Assembly: GCF_010681825.2 (NCBI RefSeq)
Contig: NZ_CP066776.1
Coordinates: 3,432,489 to 3,496,488 of the forward strand
Length of the DNA stretch: 64,000 bases
Reading direction: 5' to 3'
DNA from: Sulfuriroseicoccus oceanibius
GTDB lineage: Bacteria; Verrucomicrobiota; Verrucomicrobiia; Verrucomicrobiales; SLCJ01
The notes beneath the pieces were generated by a model that saw nothing but the letters and a program-made list of their open reading frames with translations, was not told where the DNA came from and did no database searches. Positions 8,294-20,752 of the stretch are shown one piece after another (position 1 is the first letter of the stretch; each line of letters begins with the position of its first letter). Position numbers and translations under genes: made by a program.

Positions 8294-9505
8294 TCACGCC
8301 CCCAGCGTATTCATGGCGTACGCGATTAACAACACCTGAGGCACCGTCAGCAAGGGCAGGAACAACGAGATCTTCCACGACTTGGTGGTCTCACGCAGCA
8401 CCATGATTTCGGTGTAATCGGTTGCGGCCCCTGCCATCAAAAACGTAAACGCGTTACCCGGCGCTCCCGCGCGGTTGAACAAATCCGCGGCAATCGGAGT
8501 AGAGCCCTCGGAGCACACCTCGATCACCGTCGCCGCCACCAGCGTCAGCGCCAACCCGACCACACTCGGACCAAAGTACTGGCCGAAAAACTCCTGCGGC
8601 ACGAACACACGGATCAATGCGGCGAGGATGGTCCCGAACAACAACCAGCGCACGATCATCCCCGATTGTTTCACTCCTTGCACCAACACACGGCCAAGGC
8701 GCCCCGGCGTCCACTTGGTTCGCTTGATCGCGGCCTTCGCCTCCGGCCAGAACTTGAACCCAGCCGGCAGATCGATCCGGTTCGGGTTCTCCGGCAATAC
8801 GCCTTTGCCCACCAGTCGCTCAAACATCCACCCCGCCGACAGCGCAATCACTCCCGAACACACGATAAAAACCAAGGTCCAAGGCAACCCGATCAGCGCG
8901 ATCAAAATCAACGTCAGCGACAACGAGTTCCACGGGCTCGCGATCAAAAACGCCATCGTCTGCCCAAGTGTCGCACCCCGACGGTAAAGCGTCATCCCCA
9001 CCAGCAGGATCCCGTGGTTACAGAGATCCAGCAACAATCCAGCGAACGTGGCGCGCAACAATCCGCGGAACCCATTTCCTTTCCCCAGCAAGCTGATGAT
9101 GAACTCACGCGGCACGTCATGCAACACACCCACCGCGACCATCCCCAGTGCCAGCCCCCACCACATCTCCTTCAACAGCATCGCAATACTGTGACTGAAC
9201 TGCGCCAGCTTCGTCCCGGCTTCCGCCAATCCGAAAACCGTAACTACCACCGCCGCCAGACAAACCAGCAGCGATCCCCACATCAACCAATCGAACTTCT
9301 TCTTTCCGCCACCACCACAGCACGACGCCTCACGCTTACCCGGTTGATCAGCCTTCGCAGGCGTCCCGCCGACCGAGAAATCAACCTCCTTGCCCCCTCC
9401 TCCACAACACGAACCACCAGCCGCCTTCTTCTTCGGCGTGGACGGCTTCGGCGCGAGATCAAAGTTCAGATCGTCGCTAAACACAGGGCGGTTTTTCTTT
9501 TCCAT
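8294..9505 (-). CDS. SO_0444-type permease, probable Cu/Zn (metal) efflux
   Basis: 403 residues with about 8-10 hydrophobic segments, of the ArsP/DUF318-related permease family; the SO_0444 branch is described as a copper/zinc efflux transporter. The N-terminal cytoplasmic part holds two CCGGGGK motifs, about 30 residues apart, which look like metal-binding sites. Membrane part motifs include PREFIISLLGKG, LLLDLCNHGILLVG and VIEVCSEGSTPIAADL. The substrate is inferred from family and from the cysteines. The gene is convergent with the HerA-like ATPase gene and transcribed away from smr/chrA. Confidence 0.85.
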   Translation of the reverse strand: MEKKNRPVFSDDLNFDLAPKPSTPKKKAAGGSCCGGGGKEVDFSVGGTPAKADQPGKREASCCGGGGKKKFDWLMWGSLLVCLAAVVVTVFGLAEAGTKLAQFSHSIAMLLKEMWWGLALGMVAVGVLHDVPREFIISLLGKGNGFRGLLRATFAGLLLDLCNHGILLVGMTLYRRGATLGQTMAFLIASPWNSLSLTLILIALIGLPWTLVFIVCSGVIALSAGWMFERLVGKGVLPENPNRIDLPAGFKFWPEAKAAIKRTKWTPGRLGRVLVQGVKQSGMIVRWLLFGTILAALIRVFVPQEFFGQYFGPSVVGLALTLVAATVIEVCSEGSTPIAADLFNRAGAPGNAFTFLMAGAATDYTEIMVLRETTKSWKISLFLPLLTVPQVLLIAYAMNTLGA

Positions 9506-9675
9506 AACTCAGGCAACTCGGGGAATCCTTCCACCATAGCAGACAGCGCAACTCCAGCGGCACCGGCAGGTCCCTGTGTTGGAGTTTTCCACATAGGACT
9601 GAGAGTCCACTAAGACTTATGGCGCCACCAGCTCTCCTTCGCACACTGAGGAGCTAAAAACTGAACACTAGCAAA

Positions 9676-9990
9676 CTAGCACTCTTCTTTGAGATAGACC
9701 CACGTAGCGCCCCAGCCTCCGGAGCCTCCGCCCGCCAGGTGAAACTCCCGCACCTCCGGCAGCTTCTCGAGCAAGCGGTGCACACCCTCGCGCAACGTCC
9801 CAGTCCCCTTGCCGTGGATCACGCGGACCGTTAAGATCCCACGCGCGCGGCACTCATCAAAGTAGGCCGGCAACAACTCCCCGATCTCAGACGGGCGGAA
9901 CGTGTGCAAATCCAGCTCGTTGGTGATCGGAATCTCCACCTCATCGGGAATCTCCTGCCCGTCGTCTGTGCCATTTGTGTCGCAATCCAT
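9676..9990 (-). CDS. Smr-domain protein
   Basis: 104 residues that are almost all one Smr (MutS2 C-terminal) domain: the signature LDLHTF near residue 26 and the catalytic/nucleic-acid-binding VIHGKGTGTLREGV followed by FHLAGGGSGGWGATWVYL. Stand-alone Smr proteins are small nucleases or nucleic-acid binders; the substrate here is unknown. It is divergent from chrA with only 44 bases between the two start codons. Confidence 0.9.
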   Translation of the reverse strand: MDCDTNGTDDGQEIPDEVEIPITNELDLHTFRPSEIGELLPAYFDECRARGILTVRVIHGKGTGTLREGVHRLLEKLPEVREFHLAGGGSGGWGATWVYLKEEC

Positions 9991-10034
9991 GGATTTTTAC
10001 CGTAAGCAATCCCGCCGATGGTCGGCAAGCTGAC

Positions 10035-11351
10035 ATGAGCCAATCCGCCCCAACTCCTGACGCTCCCAAATTCTCCGACGCCCTGAAATTCTGGTGGAAA
10101 CTCGGATGGATCAGCTTCGGCGGCCCCGCCGGACAAATCGCCATCATGCATCAGGAGATCGTCGACAAACGACGCTGGATGGATGACGACCACTTCCTCC
10201 ACGCCCTCAACTTCTGCATGCTGCTGCCCGGCCCGGAAGCCATGCAGCTCGCCACCTACCTTGGATGGCGCCTTCACGGCGTGCGTGGAGGCATCGCTGC
10301 CGGAGCCCTTTTCGTCCTGCCATCCGCACTCCTTTTGCTCGGACTCTCGTGGCTCTACATGGCCGCAGGCGACGTCACCTGGGTGAAGGGCATCTTCGAC
10401 GGACTCGAACCTGCCGTGATCGCCATCGTCCTGAGCGCGATGCTCAAGATCGGAGGCAAAACCCTGCGCACCCCGGCACTCTGGGCCATCGCCGCGCTCT
10501 CGTTTATCGGCATCTTCTTCCTCAACATCTCGTTTGTTCTGATCATCGCCGGAGCTGCCGCCACAGGACTCATCGGCGCACGCTGGCTGCCTTCTCAGTT
10601 CCCCGCCAAACAAACACCACCCACAGATACCAGCGGCCAGTCTCTCTCAGCACACGCCCCGTTGCCCGACGTTCCAAAACCAACCCTCGGGCGCAATTTA
10701 CGGGTCCTCACCAGCGGACTCTGCATCTGGCTCGTCCCATTGATCGCGATCGGCGCATGGCTCGGCTGGAACGGCACGCATTTCCAGGAGGGAATTTTCT
10801 TCAGTAAAGCCGCCCTGATCACATTCGGCGGTGCCTACGCGGTGCTGCCCTACGTTGCCCAACAAGCCGTCGACATTCACGGCTGGCTCGATCACGGCCA
10901 GATGATGGCGGGGCTCGGATTGGCGGAAACCACTCCCGGCCCGTTGATTATGGTGCTCCAGTTCGTCGGGTTCGCCGGAGGATGGCAACACCCGCCGGTG
11001 GGCATGTCGCCATTGACATCCGGCACACTGGCGGCAGCGGTCACCAGTTGGACCACATTCCTCCCCTGCTTCATGTTCATCTTCCTCGGCGGACCCTACG
11101 TCGAATCGATGCGTAACAAACCTGCCATCGCTGCGGCACTGACCGCCATCACTGCAGCGGTCGTTGGCGTGATTCTCAATCTCGCCATCTGGTTCGCCCT
11201 CCATGCGCTGGATCTAGCCAACGGAGGCATCAACGGGTTCGTCGCTATCGCCGCAACCCTCTCGTTCGCCGCCATGAAATGGCTCAAGCTCGACCTGCTC
11301 TGGGTCTTGGCCGCCTGCGCTCTGGCCGGGCTGGGTCTGCAACTGATCTGA
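10035..11351 (+). CDS. chrA: Chromate efflux transporter (CHR family)
   Basis: 438 residues in two CHR half-domains joined by a hydrophilic linker (around residues 185-215). Half one has LGWISFGGPAGQIAIMHQE and CMLLPGPEAMQLATYLGWRL; half two has SKAALITFGGAYAVLPYVAQ and GLGLAETTPGPLIMVLQFVG, both diagnostic of ChrA. The protein sits in the inner membrane and exports chromate, probably by proton-driven antiport. I start at the ATG at 10035; an upstream in-frame start at 9975 would overlap the divergent smr gene. Confidence 0.92.
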   Translation: MSQSAPTPDAPKFSDALKFWWKLGWISFGGPAGQIAIMHQEIVDKRRWMDDDHFLHALNFCMLLPGPEAMQLATYLGWRLHGVRGGIAAGALFVLPSALLLLGLSWLYMAAGDVTWVKGIFDGLEPAVIAIVLSAMLKIGGKTLRTPALWAIAALSFIGIFFLNISFVLIIAGAAATGLIGARWLPSQFPAKQTPPTDTSGQSLSAHAPLPDVPKPTLGRNLRVLTSGLCIWLVPLIAIGAWLGWNGTHFQEGIFFSKAALITFGGAYAVLPYVAQQAVDIHGWLDHGQMMAGLGLAETTPGPLIMVLQFVGFAGGWQHPPVGMSPLTSGTLAAAVTSWTTFLPCFMFIFLGGPYVESMRNKPAIAAALTAITAAVVGVILNLAIWFALHALDLANGGINGFVAIAATLSFAAMKWLKLDLLWVLAACALAGLGLQLI

Positions 11352-11466
11352 TGCCTGTTCTATTGTTCCTATGGGCCCCATGGGAGCAACTAGGTGCGCT
11401 CCGATACTTTCATGGGACCTCCGAATTCCACTGGCATGATTTCACATGCTGGGGCACCCTTTCTCC

Positions 11467-12333
11467 ATGTTCGTCTGGAGTAAATTATCATCGCACCAAT
11501 GGCGCGACGCCTGGGAGGAACGCTTCCACGGCGACGGCCAAACCAACGCCGTCATCACCGACATCAAAGGCAACAAATCCATCCGTGTCGAGGTTTACAC
11601 CGAGACCAAGGAACAGGCCGAAGCAATCCAAGAACAGTTCGGGGGATCTGTACGGGAACTCAAAATGGAGAACTGGGCAGCGATGACCCCGCCTCCGGGC
11701 AAACCGTTGTTCATCCGCGACCAGTTCATCATCTCCAACGCGAGCGATGAAGCCAAAGTCGCGGAGCTCAAAGCAGCCAACCCGAAGAAGCACTTCATCC
11801 ACATCCCACCAGAGCTCGCATTCGGCACCGGTGATCACCCGACCACCGCCACCTGCATGCGCCTGCTTTGCGACATCTCGAAAGAGTTCAAGCGCTCGGA
11901 GAATCCGGAATGGTCGATGCTCGATCTGGGAACCGGCACGGGATTGCTCGCCATCGCCGCCACCAAACTCGGTGCCCAGCCCGACCAGGTACTCGCCACA
12001 GACTTCGACCCTCTCGCACTCAAAGTCGCCAAGTCGAATGCCGAGCGCAATGAGACGCCGACGATCACATTCGAAGAAAGCGATGTCACCCAGTGGGAGC
12101 CACCCCGTCAGTTCCGAGTCGTGGCCGCCAACCTTTTCGCCAACGTGCTCATTGCCGGCATGCCCGCCATCCATAAGGCCATCGAACCTGACGGGCACCT
12201 GATCGTCTCGGGCATCCTCCACAGCAGCTGGCCAGACGTGGAAGAAGCGCTGCTCAAAGAGGGGCTCCTCATCAACGAACCGATCCGCCGCGGGAAATGG
12301 GTAACCGCCCACTGCCGCAAGGCATCCGCCTGA
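11467..12333 (+). CDS. prmA: Ribosomal protein L11 methyltransferase-like protein
   Basis: 288 residues from the ATG at 11467 (an in-frame ATG at 11446 would add seven). It is an S-adenosylmethionine-dependent methyltransferase of the PrmA type: AFGTGDHPTTATCMRLL is the PrmA signature before the SAM-binding motif LDLGTGTGLLAIAATKLGA, and ANLFANVLIAGMP replaces the usual NI.A..L active segment. The N-terminal substrate-recruiting domain is short and divergent, so the target may be L11 or another ribosomal protein. The SprT-like gene follows 10 bases later and is probably co-transcribed. Confidence 0.85.
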   Translation: MFVWSKLSSHQWRDAWEERFHGDGQTNAVITDIKGNKSIRVEVYTETKEQAEAIQEQFGGSVRELKMENWAAMTPPPGKPLFIRDQFIISNASDEAKVAELKAANPKKHFIHIPPELAFGTGDHPTTATCMRLLCDISKEFKRSENPEWSMLDLGTGTGLLAIAATKLGAQPDQVLATDFDPLALKVAKSNAERNETPTITFEESDVTQWEPPRQFRVVAANLFANVLIAGMPAIHKAIEPDGHLIVSGILHSSWPDVEEALLKEGLLINEPIRRGKWVTAHCRKASA

Positions 12334-12343
12334 TTATCGCTCC

Positions 12344-12892
12344 ATGACTTCGAGCGACAATCAGCAACCAATCGACTGGCAACAACTCACCGAGTCACTT
12401 CAATCCCAAGTCAGGGACAAACTCGGTGGGTTGGCCTCTCCCCGCTGGGCAACCACCGTCCGGGTCGTCTTCAACCCACGACTCAAGTCCACCGCAGGCC
12501 GCGCCCTGCCGGGGGCTGCGTTGATCGAGTTGAACCCACGGCTGGTCCCAATCGGCGACGAGCATTTGCTCGAAACCTTGTGGCACGAAGCCGCTCATCT
12601 CCTCGCACGAAAGCGCCACCCGATCCGCCGCATCCAGCCCCACGGCGCCGAGTGGCAACAAGCCTGCACGGACCTGGGGATACCAGGCGCCGCCGCAACC
12701 CATCGGCTGCCATTGCCCCGCACCCGCCAGCGCCCGAAGTTCCTCTACCGCTGCCCGGAGTGCGGATACGAAATCCAACGGGTGCGTAGAATCCGGGCCG
12801 AGGCCGCCTGCCACCGCTGCTGCACTACCCACAACAGCGGCCGCTTCGACTCGCGCTTTCAGCTCACCGAGTTCGCGCTCAATTATCCGTAA
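12344..12892 (+). CDS. SprT-like zinc metallopeptidase-family protein
   Basis: 182 residues. The segment LETLWHEAAHLLARKRHP contains the HExxH zinc motif as HEAAH. A C-terminal zinc ribbon with CPEC and, 18 residues on, CHRCC matches the SprT layout. SprT-like proteins act on DNA-associated proteins (eukaryotic SPRTN cuts DNA-protein crosslinks), but the bacterial members are poorly studied. It follows prmA after 10 bases. Confidence 0.85.
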   Translation: MTSSDNQQPIDWQQLTESLQSQVRDKLGGLASPRWATTVRVVFNPRLKSTAGRALPGAALIELNPRLVPIGDEHLLETLWHEAAHLLARKRHPIRRIQPHGAEWQQACTDLGIPGAAATHRLPLPRTRQRPKFLYRCPECGYEIQRVRRIRAEAACHRCCTTHNSGRFDSRFQLTEFALNYP

Positions 12893-12976
12893 TCTCCAAC
12901 GCGCGAAACTTGACCCAACCGCCCGCCGTAACGACACTCCCATCCGACTTCATCACGACTCTATTCCCCTCTGCTC

Positions 12977-13516
12977 ATGGCTAAAGACATCGTCTACTTC
13001 GACCTCGAAACCCAGCGCTCCGCCAACGATGTCGGCGGATGGAACTTCAAAGACCGCATGGGCATGTCAGTCGGCGTTACCTACAGCACCGCCAGCGGCG
13101 AATATAAAATGTACGCCGAGAGTGAAGCAAACGAGTTGATTCAACAACTCCTCAACGCCGATCTCGTCGTCGGCTACAACCACCTCTATTTCGACTACGC
13201 CGTGCTCCAAGGCTATTACGCCTTCGACATCCTCAGCCAAACCAACAACCTCGACATGATGGTCAGCATTGAAAAACAATGCGGCATCAGACCGAAACTC
13301 GACTCCGTGGCTGAAGCATCCCTCGGTGCAGGAAAAACCGCAGAAGGCCTCCAGGCAATCAAATGGTGGCGCGAAGGCAAGTTGAAGGAAATCGCAGAGT
13401 ACTGCGCCTACGACGTCAAAGTCACCCGCTACGTCCACGAGTACGGTGTGGAGAATGGCTTTATCAAGTTCAAGGACAAGGCCGGACACGATGTAAAAGT
13501 CGACGTCCCTTGGTAA
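12977..13516 (+). CDS. DnaQ/PolB-like 3'-5' exonuclease domain protein (RNase H fold)
   Basis: 179 residues with the DEDDy exonuclease pattern: VYFDLETQ near residue 6 (Asp and Glu ligands), VVGYNHLYFDYAVL near residue 62, and IAEYCAYDVKVTRYVHEYG near residue 145 (Tyr and Asp of the third motif). This resembles the stand-alone exonuclease domain of the YprB type. It may trim DNA or RNA; the substrate is unknown. Helicase or polymerase domains are absent. It is one of four closely spaced plus-strand genes from prmA to the LOG-family gene. Confidence 0.8.
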   Translation: MAKDIVYFDLETQRSANDVGGWNFKDRMGMSVGVTYSTASGEYKMYAESEANELIQQLLNADLVVGYNHLYFDYAVLQGYYAFDILSQTNNLDMMVSIEKQCGIRPKLDSVAEASLGAGKTAEGLQAIKWWREGKLKEIAEYCAYDVKVTRYVHEYGVENGFIKFKDKAGHDVKVDVPW

Positions 13517-13552
13517 TCCGGGTCGTTCAGATCGATTTGAGCCAACACCTCC

Positions 13553-14116
13553 ATGCCTCCGCACCCCGCCGTTAACCGCCTGCCAATCATCGGCGTCATG
13601 GGCTCAGGATCGTTCTCCTACGATCACCTCGCTCATGATGTGGGCACCGTCTTGGCTGGCGAGGGCGTGCACCTCCTCACCGGCGGAGGGGAGGGCATCA
13701 TGGAAGCCGTCTCACGCTCATTCGTGAAAGCCCGTTTCCAAGGACAGGGCCGCGTCCTCGGGGTCATCCCTGGCAACAGCAACGGTACCCTCCACCCGTC
13801 TCACGAAAACTATCCTAACCCATGGGTGGAAATCCCCATCTACACCCATCTGCCTCTCACAGGCATCACGGGAACATCGACGATGTCCCGCAACCATATC
13901 AATATCCTGACGAGTCAGGTTTTGATCTTCCTTCCGGGCAGCGCAGGCACCGCCTCTGAGCACACATTGGCCCAACAATATAATAAGCCAATGATCGGCT
14001 ACTTCCCCGAAGGCCTCGTGCCTCCGTTCTGGAATGACGATTACCCCACCGCATCGTCCCCGGAACAACTCACCGTCTGGCTCCGGAAAACGCTTCAATC
14101 GTTATGGAAATTATAA
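13553..14116 (+). CDS. LOG-family / TIGR00725-like nucleotide-binding protein
   Basis: 187 residues with a Rossmann-type fold of the lysine-decarboxylase-like (LOG) superfamily: IGVMGSGS at the start, LLTGGGEGIMEAV near residue 42, and FLPGSAGTASEH near residue 125. The last is a variant of the PGGxGTxxE motif with Ser for the second Gly. Relatives are LOG cytokinin-activating hydrolases or molybdenum-cofactor-carrier-like proteins; which applies here cannot be told. The stop codon lies inside a terminator stem. Confidence 0.82.
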   Translation: MPPHPAVNRLPIIGVMGSGSFSYDHLAHDVGTVLAGEGVHLLTGGGEGIMEAVSRSFVKARFQGQGRVLGVIPGNSNGTLHPSHENYPNPWVEIPIYTHLPLTGITGTSTMSRNHINILTSQVLIFLPGSAGTASEHTLAQQYNKPMIGYFPEGLVPPFWNDDYPTASSPEQLTVWLRKTLQSLWKL

Positions 14117-14124
14117 CGATTTTA
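14097..14124 (+). terminator. Terminator overlapping the LOG-family stop codon
   Basis: AATCGTTAT (14097-14105) and ATAACGATT (14113-14121) form a perfect 9-bp stem with a 7-base loop, followed by TTAG. The TAA stop codon (14114-14116) is inside the downstream arm. The stem is AT-rich and the T run short, so it may be only a modest terminator. Confidence 0.55.
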
Positions 14125-14148
14125 GACTTCCAATTCCTCAAAAGTCAC

Positions 14149-14178
14149 TTGCGCTCAAGCTTATAGCAATCTCATAGT
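14149..14178 (+). promoter_or_regulatory. Possible sigma-70 type promoter for the basic HTH gene
   Basis: TTGCGC (14149-14154) and CATAGT (14173-14178) are separated by 18 bases, 7 bases before the ATG at 14185. Its short distance would give a nearly leaderless transcript. Pattern-based only. Confidence 0.3.
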
Positions 14179-14184
14179 ATCGCT

Positions 14185-14589
14185 ATGGCAACCAAGAGTC
14201 TGAAAATCACCATCACGGTACCTCACGGCATCAAGTCCTCCGACGCGCTCGTTGTACAAGCGACCAAGGCCGCCCAGGACGTCATTGACGAATCCGGCGA
14301 TCTCCTCGCCCTCCAAAAAGAACTCGCCGCCAAGGGCCTCGAGTTCACCCTGGACGAACTCGCATCCCGCCGCACCACCGCCAAAAAGGCAAACAACCGC
14401 GCCGCCGCACCAAAACGCGCAAAGAAGAAAGGCAAGCGTAAGAAGCTTACCGCTGCCGACCGCGCAGGAATCATCGAAGATCTGAAAGCAGGCGCTACCG
14501 CCAACGCCACGGCCGACAAATTTGGCTGCTCGCCTGCAAGCGTCAACAACATCAAGCGCGAAGCCGGGCTCACCAAACCCCGCGCCTAG
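14185..14589 (+). CDS. Small basic protein with C-terminal helix-turn-helix
   Basis: 134 residues in three parts: an N-terminal acidic/amphipathic part (to about 60), a central Lys/Arg/Ala-rich stretch (around KRAKKKGKRKKLTAADRAG), and a C-terminal helix-turn-helix of the homeodomain-like type (ADKFGCSPASVNNIKREAG). The layout suggests DNA binding, perhaps as a nucleoid-associated or local regulatory protein. It converges on the rRNA operon and is separated from it by the rRNA terminator. No named family is recognised. Confidence 0.75.
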   Translation: MATKSLKITITVPHGIKSSDALVVQATKAAQDVIDESGDLLALQKELAAKGLEFTLDELASRRTTAKKANNRAAAPKRAKKKGKRKKLTAADRAGIIEDLKAGATANATADKFGCSPASVNNIKREAGLTKPRA

Positions 14590-14763
14590 TATTACAAACC
14601 AAAGCTTAATTCCCCATCGTCGGACGGCCACACGCTGCCCGGCGATTTTTTGTATCTAGCCTGGCCCCATAAGTCCTATAGGCCCTATCAGACCTATTTC
14701 TCCACGTCTGTCACACACGGCCCCGCCCAGCGCATTCCTCCGCCCTCACCTCCCGAATTCAGG

Positions 14764-14801
14764 GCAAAAAAAATCCCCATCTCCTACTCGGAGATGGGGA
14801 C
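14764..14801 (-). terminator. rRNA operon terminator
   Basis: On the minus strand CCCCATCTCC and GGAGATGGGG form a perfect 10-bp stem around GAGTA and are followed by eight T. It lies 10 bases after the 5S gene and should end the ribosomal transcript. Confidence 0.92.
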
Positions 14802-14810
14802 CATCAAGTT

Positions 14811-14923
14811 CTGGCGGCGACCTACTCTCGCATGGCCTATCGCCACACTACCATCGGCGCAACGTCGTTTCACTTCCGGGTTCGGGATGGGACCGGGTGG
14901 GACCAACGTGCTATAGCCACCAG
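14811..14923 (-). rRNA. rrf: 5S ribosomal RNA
   Basis: About 113 bases on the minus strand with the typical 5S core (CCCATCCCGAACCCGGAAGT-like segment and the closing CGAGAGTAGGTCGCCGCC). Ends are set by the pairing of TGGTGGC at the 5' side with GCCGCCA at the 3' side. It is the last gene of the rRNA operon. Confidence 0.95.
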
Positions 14924-15067
14924 ATGGCAGCCACGATTCCGATTCATTCGTTTCGTGGCTGGTAATCTGATGACCAGTTGCCTGGTTTCAGAACTTGATG
15001 AAAAAAGATCAACGCGAACAACTCAGTCTGAGCTGACGTGTGAGTGAACCTCCTTGGGGTGATTCAC

Positions 15068-15083
15068 TGATATCTGTATGCAG
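15068..15083 (-). other. 23S processing stem, 3' arm
   Basis: TGATATCTGTATGCAG here is the exact inverted copy of CTGCATACAGATATCA at 18144-18159, so the sequences on both sides of 23S can pair to form an RNase III type processing stem. A further TCCTGACGT / ACGTCAGGA pairing lies just inside it. Confidence 0.8.
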
Positions 15084-15171
15084 AAGAGGCAATTAGAAAC
15101 ACAATCTTGTGTCTTTCGATTCCCGTCATTCCTGACGTTCGTTTAGAGAAATAAAACCAATCTAAACAAGA

Positions 15172-18005
<2,834 letters not shown>

Positions 18006-18143
18006 CTTGATTTAGATCAGTAAGTAACTCACCCCCTCAAGGGAGGATCATTACAAAATTTGCCGTTGTTAGTATTTCTACTAGACGTCAGGATAGAAAT
18101 CATTGTCACACAATGAAATTGTATTTCTATATTACTTTTTATC

Positions 18144-18159
18144 CTGCATACAGATATCA
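18144..18159 (-). other. 23S processing stem, 5' arm
   Basis: CTGCATACAGATATCA, a perfect 16-base inverted match to 15068-15083. Together they would bring both ends of the 23S precursor next to each other for RNase III cutting. Confidence 0.8.
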
Positions 18160-18217
18160 AAGAACCATCTCTTTTGGATCACCATCGTTCCACTCAAACC
18201 AACAACGTCTCAATAAA

Positions 18218-18294
18218 TGGTGGGCCAGACAGGACTTGAACCTGTGACCTCACGCTTATCAAGCGCGCGCTCTAACCAACTGAGCTACAGGCCC
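18218..18294 (-). tRNA. tRNA-Ile (GAT anticodon)
   Basis: 77 bases on the minus strand, with GGGCCTG/CTGGCCC-type acceptor pairing, D-arm AGCTCAGTTGGTTAGAGC, anticodon loop CTTGATAAG (GAT), T-arm GGTTCAAGTCC and an encoded CCA end. It sits in the 16S-23S spacer. Confidence 0.97.
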
Positions 18295-18378
18295 TTCATT
18301 TGGCGTAGCCAGTAGCTGGCAGCTAGTAGCAAGGTTTCCCTTCCTACTCCCTACTTCCTACTCGCTACTTGAAGACGT

Positions 18379-18454
18379 TGGTGGAGGCATGGGGATTCGA
18401 ACCCCAGACATCCAGCTTGCAAAGCTGGCGCTCTACCAACTGAGCTATACCCCC
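18379..18454 (-). tRNA. tRNA-Ala (TGC anticodon)
   Basis: 76 bases on the minus strand with D-arm AGCTCAGTTGGTAGAGC, anticodon loop TTTGCAA (TGC), T-arm GGTTCGAATCC and an encoded CCA end. Transcribed upstream of tRNA-Ile in the 16S-23S spacer. Confidence 0.97.
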
Positions 18455-18651
18455 GTTGGAAAACGGTTTTTGTGGAAGGAGAAGTAAAGACTAAAATGTG
18501 CACTGCGCGATTCCAAACGCACTCAAGGTTGTGAGTTGTCAGTTCATTTCTTCCCTGACTGCGCCAGCTTGTTTCCAAACTTATGCTGCAAGCAGCACTT
18601 AGGCGTCGACCTATTTGCCGGATATTTCCGTGAGACGGACCGGTCAAATTA

Positions 18652-20206
<1,555 letters not shown>

Positions 20207-20486
20207 GAAATTGGTATTGGCGTATTGCCAAAAAGTTTTCAGTCCGATCAAGCAGCTCCACAGCCACTTGCCAGACCCGTGCGATAAACTTGTCACCGCA
20301 CAGTACACATTTTAGCCTTTTCTTCTCCAATTCATACTGACACTCTCCGGTCAGCACGAATCCAACTTTTCAAAAGATCTCACACGCTCGGACATAAAAA
20401 AACGACCACCTTCGCTCAACTCTCATTGAAGCAGCAGGCGATCGACTTCGCGTCGTTCGCGTCCGGCTCGTTCCGGCCGGGCTTGA

Positions 20487-20514
20487 AGTATACGCACGCC
20501 CAAAGTCCCCGCAA
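20487..20514 (-). promoter_or_regulatory. Likely rRNA promoter
   Basis: On the minus strand TTGCGG (20514-20509) and TATACT (20492-20487) are separated by 16 bases, close to the sigma-70 consensus, with a GC-rich stretch right after the -10 as in stringently controlled promoters. It lies about 280 bases before 16S. Confidence 0.6.
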
Positions 20515-20684
20515 CTCATTTTGAGGCGGAAGGTGCGAATTATTCGTATATTCACACCCCGAACCCACCCCTCAACCCGCTGAAATCCAGCAATGTACGA
20601 CGGTCCGAATATTCACGTAAAATTCGATTTCCGGCACCCACAGCGTGCTTTAGTCCGCTGAAGCAGCGCCATCCTGACACGACA

Positions 20685-20708
20685 AAGGCCGCCCTCACGG
20701 GCGGCCTT
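20685..20708 (-). terminator. Terminator-like hairpin after the LysR gene
   Basis: AAGGCCGCCC and GGGCGGCCTT form a perfect 10-bp stem with a 4-base loop, 44 bases after the stop codon. On the minus strand only a short T run follows (TTTGTCG). Confidence 0.7.
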
Positions 20709-20752
20709 GTTGCTTGGAATCAATCGGCTGAATGCAACAGAGCACGCAGCCA

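Larger units (their letters stand above)
20207..20752. promoter_or_regulatory. rRNA leader and promoter region; no gene
   Basis: About 550 bases between the 16S gene and the lysR-type gene (both on the minus strand). It holds the rRNA leader with the rRNA promoter and, at the right, the terminator of the regulator gene. The short open frames on both strands are not convincing. Confidence 0.75.
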
